Assembly: GCF_002205165.1 (NCBI RefSeq)
Contig: NZ_NIVS01000020.1
Span: 372,001 to 436,000 of the forward strand
DNA from: Stenotrophomonas maltophilia
GTDB lineage: Bacteria; Pseudomonadota; Gammaproteobacteria; Xanthomonadales; Xanthomonadaceae
Reading direction: 5' to 3'
Length of the DNA stretch: 64,000 bases
The stretch's first letter is position 1. Every line of letters begins with the position of its first letter. Positions 58,828-64,000 of this stretch are shown here, piece by piece. The notes under the pieces were generated by a model that worked only from the letters and a program-made list of their open reading frames with translations, was not told the DNA's origin and searched no databases. Position numbers and translations under genes: made by a program.

Positions 58828-59691
58828 ATGGACAACGCAACCCGCGGCTGGATCAACGGTTTCATCGGTGTGGTGATCTTCGCCGGCTCGCTGCCGGCCA
58901 CGCGGATCGCGGTACTGCAGCTGGACCCCCTCTTCCTGACCGCCGCCCGGGCGAGCATCGCGGCGTTGCTTGGCGGAATACTGCTGCTTGCCCTGCGCCA
59001 GCCGCGGCCTACGCGCGCATCGCTGGGGCCGTTGCTGGTGGTCGCCCTCGGGGTGGTGGTGGGATTCCCCCTGCTCACCGCACTGGCCCTGCAGCACGTG
59101 TCTTCGGCTCACTCGATCGTGTTCCTCGGGCTGCTGCCGCTGAGCACCGCGCTGTTTGGTGTGCTGCGCGGCGGTGAGCGGATGCGTCCGGCGTTCTGGT
59201 TGTTCTCGCTGCTCGGCAGCGCCGCGGTGGTGGGCTATGCGCTGTCGACCGGGCTCGCCGCCTCGCTGCAGGGCGACCTGTTGATGCTGGCGGCGGTGCT
59301 GGTCTGTGGGCTGGGCTATGCCGAAGGTGCGCGCCTGTCGCGCACGCTGGGTGGCTGGCAGGTGATCAGCTGGGCCTTGGTGCTGTCCTTGCCGTTGATG
59401 CTGCCGCTGGTGGCCCTGCGCTGGCCGCCTTCCCTGGGGGCGGTGGATGCGCCGGCGTGGTATGGCCTGGCCTATGTGGCGGTCTTCAGCATGTTGATCG
59501 GTTTCATGTTCTGGTACCGCGGGCTCGCCCAGGGCGGTATCGCCGCGGTCGGCCAGCTGCAGTTGCTGCAGCCGTTCTTCGGGCTGGCACTGGCGGCCGC
59601 GCTGCTGCATGAAACCGTGAGCTGGGCGATGCTGGTCGTCACGGTGTGCGCGGTGACCTGCGTGGCCGGTGCGCGGCACTTCGCGCGCTGA
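58828..59691 (+). CDS. EamA/DMT-family transporter (287 aa)
   Basis: Ten hydrophobic segments of about 18-22 residues in two EamA halves, first GWINGFIGVVIFAGSLPATRIAV and last LVVTVCAVTCVAGARHFAR. ATG 58828 has AAGGA about 10 bases upstream. DMT transporters export amino acids or small metabolites. The divergent MocR-type regulator suggests an amine, vitamin B6 or amino-acid substrate (inference). Confidence 0.9.
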   Translation: MDNATRGWINGFIGVVIFAGSLPATRIAVLQLDPLFLTAARASIAALLGGILLLALRQPRPTRASLGPLLVVALGVVVGFPLLTALALQHVSSAHSIVFLGLLPLSTALFGVLRGGERMRPAFWLFSLLGSAAVVGYALSTGLAASLQGDLLMLAAVLVCGLGYAEGARLSRTLGGWQVISWALVLSLPLMLPLVALRWPPSLGAVDAPAWYGLAYVAVFSMLIGFMFWYRGLAQGGIAAVGQLQLLQPFFGLALAAALLHETVSWAMLVVTVCAVTCVAGARHFAR

Positions 59692-59935
59692 CCCGAGCCG
59701 CGCGCTGCAGCCGTTGATCGTCGGGCGTTCGGTGACGATCGTTGCCCCCCGCGTTTGAGGGCATCGGGTGACTGCGCTATCCTGCGCGCCGCTTTCGCTG
59801 CCCCGGCAGGACCCCTTGTGATGACGCCACCCTGATACCGCGTTGACGACGCGCCGGCCCTTGCGCTGGCTCAGGGAGTGCTTTGTCTTCATCACACAAC
59901 GCGCCGTGCGCATCGCCGGTGCGTGGAGTCTGTCC

Positions 59936-61402
59936 ATGTCTGTGTCCTACCCGCTGCGCCAGCAATGGCTCGGCAACATCCGCGGTGATCTGCTGTCCGG
60001 CGCCGTGGTCGCCCTCGCGCTGATTCCCGAAGCGATCGCGTTCTCCATCATTGCCGGGGTGGACCCCAAGGTCGGCCTGTATGCCTCGTTCTGCATCGCG
60101 GTGGTCACCGCCATCGCCGGGGGGCGACCGGGCATGATCTCCGCGGCGACCGGCGCGATGGCGCTGGTGATGGTCGATCTGGTCCGCGACCATGGCCTGC
60201 AGTATCTGCTGGCCGCGACGATCCTGGCCGGGCTGCTGCAGATCATCGCCGGCGCGCTGAAACTCGGCGCCCTGATGCGTTTCGTCTCGCGCTCGGTGAT
60301 CACCGGCTTCGTCAACGCACTGGCGATCCTGATTTTCCTGGCGCAGCTGCCCGAATTGATCGGTATGCCATGGACGGTGTACGCCGTGTGCGCGGCGGGC
60401 CTGGCGATCATCTACCTGCTGCCGCTGCTGACCCGCGCGGTGCCCTCGCCGCTGGTGGCGATCGTGGTGTTGACCGCACTGTCCATCTGGCTCGGCCTGG
60501 ACATCCGCACCGTGGGCGACATGGGCGCGCTGCCGGACAGCCTGCCGGCCTTCCTGCTGCCGGACGTGCCGCTCACCTGGGAAACATTGCGCATCCTGCT
60601 GCCGGTCTCGGCGACGCTGGCGGTGGTCGGCCTGCTGGAGTCGATGATGACCGCGCAGATCGTGGAAGACATGACCGATACGCCCAGCCAGCGCAACCGC
60701 GAGTGTGCCGGGCAGGGCCTGGCCAACATCACGGCCGGACTATTCGGCGGCATGGGCGGCTGCGCCATGATCGGCCAGTCGGTGATCAACGTCTCGTCCG
60801 GGGGCCGTGGGCGTTTGTCCTGCCTGGTGGCCGGCGTGCTGTTGCTGCTGCTGGTGGTCTACGGTGCGGACTGGGTCCGGCAGATTCCGATGGCCGCGCT
60901 GGTCGCGGTGATGATCATGGTCAGCATCGGCACCTTCCACTGGCGCTCGTTCGCCGAGCTCCGGCTGCATCCCAAAAGCTCAACGGTGGTGATGCTGGGC
61001 ACGGTGGTCGTCACCGTGGCCACGCATGACCTGGCCAAGGGCGTGTTCACCGGGGTGCTGCTGTCGGCCTTGTTCTTCGCCCGCAAGGTAGGCCGGATGC
61101 TGGATATCGCCGAGGCCGACACCGCCGACGGCACGCGTGTCTACACCGTGAGTGGCCAGGTGTTCTTCGCCTCGGCCGGGCAGTTCGCCGCGGCCTTCGA
61201 TCTGCTGCATGTGCCCGAGCGTGTGGCCATCGATCTGAGCAACGCGCACTTCTGGGATCTCAGTGCGGTGGGTGCACTGGAGCGGGTGACCGGCAAGCTG
61301 CGCGCGCGTGGGGCCACCGTGGAGGTGATCGGACTCAATGCGGCCAGCCAGACGCTGGTGGAGCGCTTGGGGCGCGGCGAGCGCAGTGCGGGCATTCACT
61401 GA
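59936..61402 (+). CDS. SulP-family anion transporter with C-terminal STAS domain (488 aa)
   Basis: N-terminal SLC26/SulP signature ([35 protein letters not shown]) and about 11-12 membrane segments to about residue 395. A cytosolic STAS domain follows (about 405-488; [22 protein letters not shown]). ATG 59936 follows GTGGAG. Substrates of the family are sulfate, bicarbonate or other anions; nothing here decides. A 244-bp leader precedes it. Confidence 0.92.
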   Translation: MSVSYPLRQQWLGNIRGDLLSGAVVALALIPEAIAFSIIAGVDPKVGLYASFCIAVVTAIAGGRPGMISAATGAMALVMVDLVRDHGLQYLLAATILAGLLQIIAGALKLGALMRFVSRSVITGFVNALAILIFLAQLPELIGMPWTVYAVCAAGLAIIYLLPLLTRAVPSPLVAIVVLTALSIWLGLDIRTVGDMGALPDSLPAFLLPDVPLTWETLRILLPVSATLAVVGLLESMMTAQIVEDMTDTPSQRNRECAGQGLANITAGLFGGMGGCAMIGQSVINVSSGGRGRLSCLVAGVLLLLLVVYGADWVRQIPMAALVAVMIMVSIGTFHWRSFAELRLHPKSSTVVMLGTVVVTVATHDLAKGVFTGVLLSALFFARKVGRMLDIAEADTADGTRVYTVSGQVFFASAGQFAAAFDLLHVPERVAIDLSNAHFWDLSAVGALERVTGKLRARGATVEVIGLNAASQTLVERLGRGERSAGIH

Positions 61403-61731
61403 ACACGGTCAGGAACCCGCGCTAAACATCGCGCCGATCACGCCGTTATCCAGCTGAGTCCCTTCTCTGGGCCGGCGCCGTCACGGTGCGGGCAGGCGGT
61501 ATCTCCACAGAGCAGGGCGGTGCCACCGTGGCGTACGACGCGGTGACCCCAGCACAGGACCCGCCCTGCCGGGAGTGGCGGCGGGCGCCTGCGCCGATCC
61601 GACGTTGCATCGATCCCCGCTGGCCGCGCCGTGATGACACCGCGCGCGTGCCGGCCCGCAATGGACTGCGTGTTTCCGTGGCGGCGCACGCGTGCGTCCG
61701 CCGGTATGCCCTTTTTCCGGAACCGCCCCCC
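61403..61731. other. Intergenic region upstream of the chemoreceptor gene
   Basis: 329 bp of GC-rich DNA without a supportable gene or clear terminator. It should contain the terminator of the SulP gene and a promoter for the chemoreceptor; no flagellar sigma-28 consensus with correct spacing was found by eye. Confidence 0.4.
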
Positions 61732-64000
61732 ATGCCCGTGTCCCGTCCCACCGCGTCCAAGCGCCCTGGCAGCATCGCCAACCGACTGATGCTGGGTACC
61801 GCGTTGATCGCCATGCTCTGCTTCGGTGTCACTGCCGCCATCAGCTATCGCGAAGCCAGTGCGTCGCTGGTCGATGCCTCACGCCACACCATGCAGAGCG
61901 AGGCCCAGGCCGAAGCGCTGCGGGTGAGTGGTGACCTCTCCAGTGCCTTCGCCACCAGCCAGGCGCTGGCGCAGAACCTGCTGGTGCAGCGCGCCGCGGG
62001 TACGCTCTCACGGGCGACGGTCGCCGCCGTGATCCACCAGCAGGTGCAGGTACACCCGGAGTGGGTGGGGTTCGGCACGCTGTGGGAGCCGGAGGCGTTC
62101 GATGGCAAGGACGCCGAGTTCGTCGGTGCCGAGGCACACGACGCTACCGGCCGGTTCATGAGCTACTGGGCCTGGCACGACGGTGCGCCGATGCAGGATG
62201 CGCTGAAGGGCTACGACGTGCCCGGCGACGGCGACTGGTATCTCAAGCCAAAGGCGCTGAAGCGGCAGACGGTCGCCGAGCCTTACACCTACGAGATCGG
62301 TGGTCAGAAGGTGCTGATGACCACGCTGTCCACCCCGGTGATCGATGACGGCACCTTCCTCGGCGTGGTGACGGTGGACTTCGCCCTGGCCGCACTGCAG
62401 AAGCACCTGGCCGCGTTGCGCCCGATGGGCGAAGGTCACGTTGAACTGATCTCGCCCGGCGGCATCGTGCTGGCCGCGAAGGACCCGAACGAGATCGGCA
62501 GGCACCGCGAGGACGCGGTGACCACGCAGGTGTTGGCCGCGGTCAAGGCGGACAAGACCTTCGATGCCTTCGAACCGGATGCGGCCGGCAACGTGAAAAC
62601 GTATGTGCCGCTGCGCATCGCGGGCAGCCAGGAGCATTTCGCGCTCGGCGTGATCGTGCCGCACGCGCTGATCACGGCGCAGGCGCGCGCGCTGCTGTGG
62701 ATCATTCTCGCCGTTGGCCTGGGCGCGGCGCTGGTGCTCAGCGGCAGCGTGTACGTGCTGCTGCGCCGCCAGGCGATCCGCCCGCTGGCCGATGCGGTCC
62801 GCTTGTCCGCCGAGGTGGCCGAGGGCCGTCTGGACACGCCGCTGCCGCCCGCGCGCAATGACGAAGTCGGGCGCCTGCTCGAATCGATGCAGCGCATGCG
62901 CAGCCAGCTGCGCGCGGTGATGGCGGCGCAGGGCGAAATGGCCCAGCGCCACGAGGCCGGCGAGTTGAGCTACCGCATGGACGCGCAGGCCTTCCCCGGC
63001 GAGTACGGCAAGATGGTGGAGGAGACCAATCAGCTGGTTGGCGCCAACATCGCGGTCACGCGCCGTCTGGTCGAGGTGATGCAGCGTTACGCGGTCGGTG
63101 ACCTGAGCCAGGACATGGACCGCCTGCCCGGCGAGCAGGCGGCCTTTACCGCGGCGATGGATACCACCAAGGCCAACCTGCGCGCCATCAACACCCAGAT
63201 CGGGGCGCTGGCCGGCGCGGCGGCGGTGGGCGATTTCAGCCAGCGTGGCGACGCGGTGCGCTTCGACCATGACTTCCGCGGGATGGTCGAGAACCTCAAC
63301 ACCATGATGCAGGTCAGTGATGACAATCTGCAGCAGATTTCCGCGCTGCTGCGCGCCATCGCCGCGGGCGATCTCACCGCCCGCATGCACGGTGAGTTCC
63401 ATGGCGTGTTCGCGCGGATGCGTGACGATGCCGATACCACGGTGGCGCAGTTGACCGACATTGTCGGCCGCATCCAGCAGGCCACCGGCAGCATCAATCT
63501 GGCCGCCGGTGAGATTGCCGCGGGCAACAGCGATCTGTCGCGCCGTACCGAGCAGCAGGCTGCCAGCCTGGAAGAGACCGCCGCCTCGATGGAGGAACTC
63601 ACCTCCACGGTCCGGCAGAACGCGGACCATGCGGTGCAGGCCAACCAGCTCGCCGCCGGTGCTGCCGAGGTGGCCTCGCAGGGCGGGATGGTGGTCGGCC
63701 AGGTGGTGACCACCATGGCCGGCATCGAGGCCTCGTCCAAGCGCATCGCCGAGATCATCTCGGTGATCGACGGCATCGCCTTCCAGACGAACATCCTGGC
63801 GCTGAACGCCGCGGTGGAAGCCGCACGTGCTGGCGAGCAGGGCCGCGGTTTCGCGGTGGTGACCACGGAGGTCCGCGCGCTGGCGCAGCGCTCGGCCGGC
63901 GCTGCAAAGGAGATCAAGACCTTGATCGACGACTCGGTCACCCAGGTCAGTGCGGGTTCGGCGCTGGTGCAGACCGCCGGCCGCACGATGGAAGAGATCG
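61732..64000 (+). CDS. Methyl-accepting chemotaxis protein (756+ aa, C-terminus beyond window)
   Basis: ATG 61732 starts [19 protein letters not shown] followed by a membrane segment (about 20-38). A periplasmic dCACHE-like sensor spans about 45-310 ([17 protein letters not shown] ... [11 protein letters not shown] ... [16 protein letters not shown]). A second membrane segment (about 318-340) is followed by multiple HAMP-like units (about 340-590; GDLSQDM, GDFSQRG, GDLTARM) and an MCP signalling domain whose hairpin tip is [29 protein letters not shown]. The reading frame is still open at the window edge. Confidence 0.93.
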   Translation, partial: MPVSRPTASKRPGSIANRLMLGTALIAMLCFGVTAAISYREASASLVDASRHTMQSEAQAEALRVSGDLSSAFATSQALAQNLLVQRAAGTLSRATVAAVIHQQVQVHPEWVGFGTLWEPEAFDGKDAEFVGAEAHDATGRFMSYWAWHDGAPMQDALKGYDVPGDGDWYLKPKALKRQTVAEPYTYEIGGQKVLMTTLSTPVIDDGTFLGVVTVDFALAALQKHLAALRPMGEGHVELISPGGIVLAAKDPNEIGRHREDAVTTQVLAAVKADKTFDAFEPDAAGNVKTYVPLRIAGSQEHFALGVIVPHALITAQARALLWIILAVGLGAALVLSGSVYVLLRRQAIRPLADAVRLSAEVAEGRLDTPLPPARNDEVGRLLESMQRMRSQLRAVMAAQGEMAQRHEAGELSYRMDAQAFPGEYGKMVEETNQLVGANIAVTRRLVEVMQRYAVGDLSQDMDRLPGEQAAFTAAMDTTKANLRAINTQIGALAGAAAVGDFSQRGDAVRFDHDFRGMVENLNTMMQVSDDNLQQISALLRAIAAGDLTARMHGEFHGVFARMRDDADTTVAQLTDIVGRIQQATGSINLAAGEIAAGNSDLSRRTEQQAASLEETAASMEELTSTVRQNADHAVQANQLAAGAAEVASQGGMVVGQVVTTMAGIEASSKRIAEIISVIDGIAFQTNILALNAAVEAARAGEQGRGFAVVTTEVRALAQRSAGAAKEIKTLIDDSVTQVSAGSALVQTAGRTMEEI

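Noticed and set aside
59692-59935. Riboswitch in the SulP leader
   Set aside because: The leader is long and GC-rich, but no known riboswitch core could be matched by eye.
61420-61470. Sigma-28 flagellar promoter ahead of the chemoreceptor (TAAA ... GCCGAT)
   Set aside because: The two half-sites are present but only 7 bases apart rather than about 15.
62008-63630. 540-residue open frame on the minus strand
   Set aside because: It is the antisense shadow of the chemoreceptor gene, whose plus frame has clear sensor, HAMP and MCP motifs; the minus product is His/Arg/Gly-rich nonsense.
1-64000. CRISPR array, rRNA genes or insertion sequences
   Set aside because: No regularly spaced 25-40-bp repeats, no rRNA-like segments and no transposase with terminal inverted repeats were found on reading both strands. 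The PVD tract and GTCAC array are short in-gene repeats.

Overview
The window is a high-GC chromosomal segment from a gammaproteobacterium of the Xanthomonas/Stenotrophomonas group, most likely Stenotrophomonas. This is inferred from gene content and codon style, not from a marker gene. Positions 1 to about 46,480 are the greater part of a lambda-like siphoviral prophage whose left end lies outside the window. The right end is an attR formed by the 3' half of a CAU-anticodon tRNA gene (46,436-46,480), with a tyrosine integrase beside it. The rest (46,481-64,000) is host chromosome.

Prophage layout. (1) 1-3,990 is the immunity and left-arm region: a leftward chain of six overlapping small genes ending at the start of rdgC, a CI-like LexA-type repressor (2,635-3,342) and a Cro-like gene. 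A 10-bp element, AAGCGTGCTT or its complement, recurs in both divergent promoter regions (1,855-1,900 and 3,345-3,402), so one repressor probably controls both. (2) 4,115-9,973 is the rightward early operon: replication proteins with a repeat-rich possible origin inside the first one, a DUF1064 nuclease, a KilA-N/Ant antirepressor, a (p)ppGpp-hydrolase-like HD protein and a zinc-ribbon protein that may be the late regulator. (3) 10,317-12,335 is an insert holding a stand-alone P-loop ATPase of the Sll1717 type, then about 570 bp of unusual non-coding DNA with iterated motifs, perfect palindromes and a degenerate tRNA-Tyr-like element. (4) 12,336-14,852 is dam plus lysis (M15 endolysin, holin, Rz/Rz1-type spanins). 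(5) 15,165-37,280 is the late operon in lambda order: terminase, gpW, portal, S49 protease, decoration protein, capsid, tail genes with a G/GT -1 frameshift site, tape measure, M/L/K-like tip proteins, and a 2,500-residue tail-tip protein that fuses I-like and J-like parts. (6) 37,552-44,969 is lysogenic-conversion and stress cargo: a classical autotransporter, a zinc-ribbon protein, a SRAP (YedK-type) protein, an A+T-rich HEPN/Apea-like gene, and umuC/umuD behind a LexA-type palindrome.

Host side. Next to attR are decayed fragments and a toxin-antitoxin-like pair (Xre-ImmA/IrrE protease plus DUF4411 PIN-like protein). A stretch of small membrane or secreted proteins of unknown function follows (49-53.5 kb), then two lipoproteins and tandemly duplicated DUF5694 secreted proteins. 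The segment ends with a MocR-type regulator divergent from an EamA transporter, a SulP transporter, and a methyl-accepting chemotaxis protein cut by the window edge.

The best candidates for little-described biology are the Sll1717-type ATPase with its structured non-coding neighbour, the HEPN gene placed between SOS genes, and the prophage autotransporter. Functions are assigned from motifs read by eye; no database search was possible.
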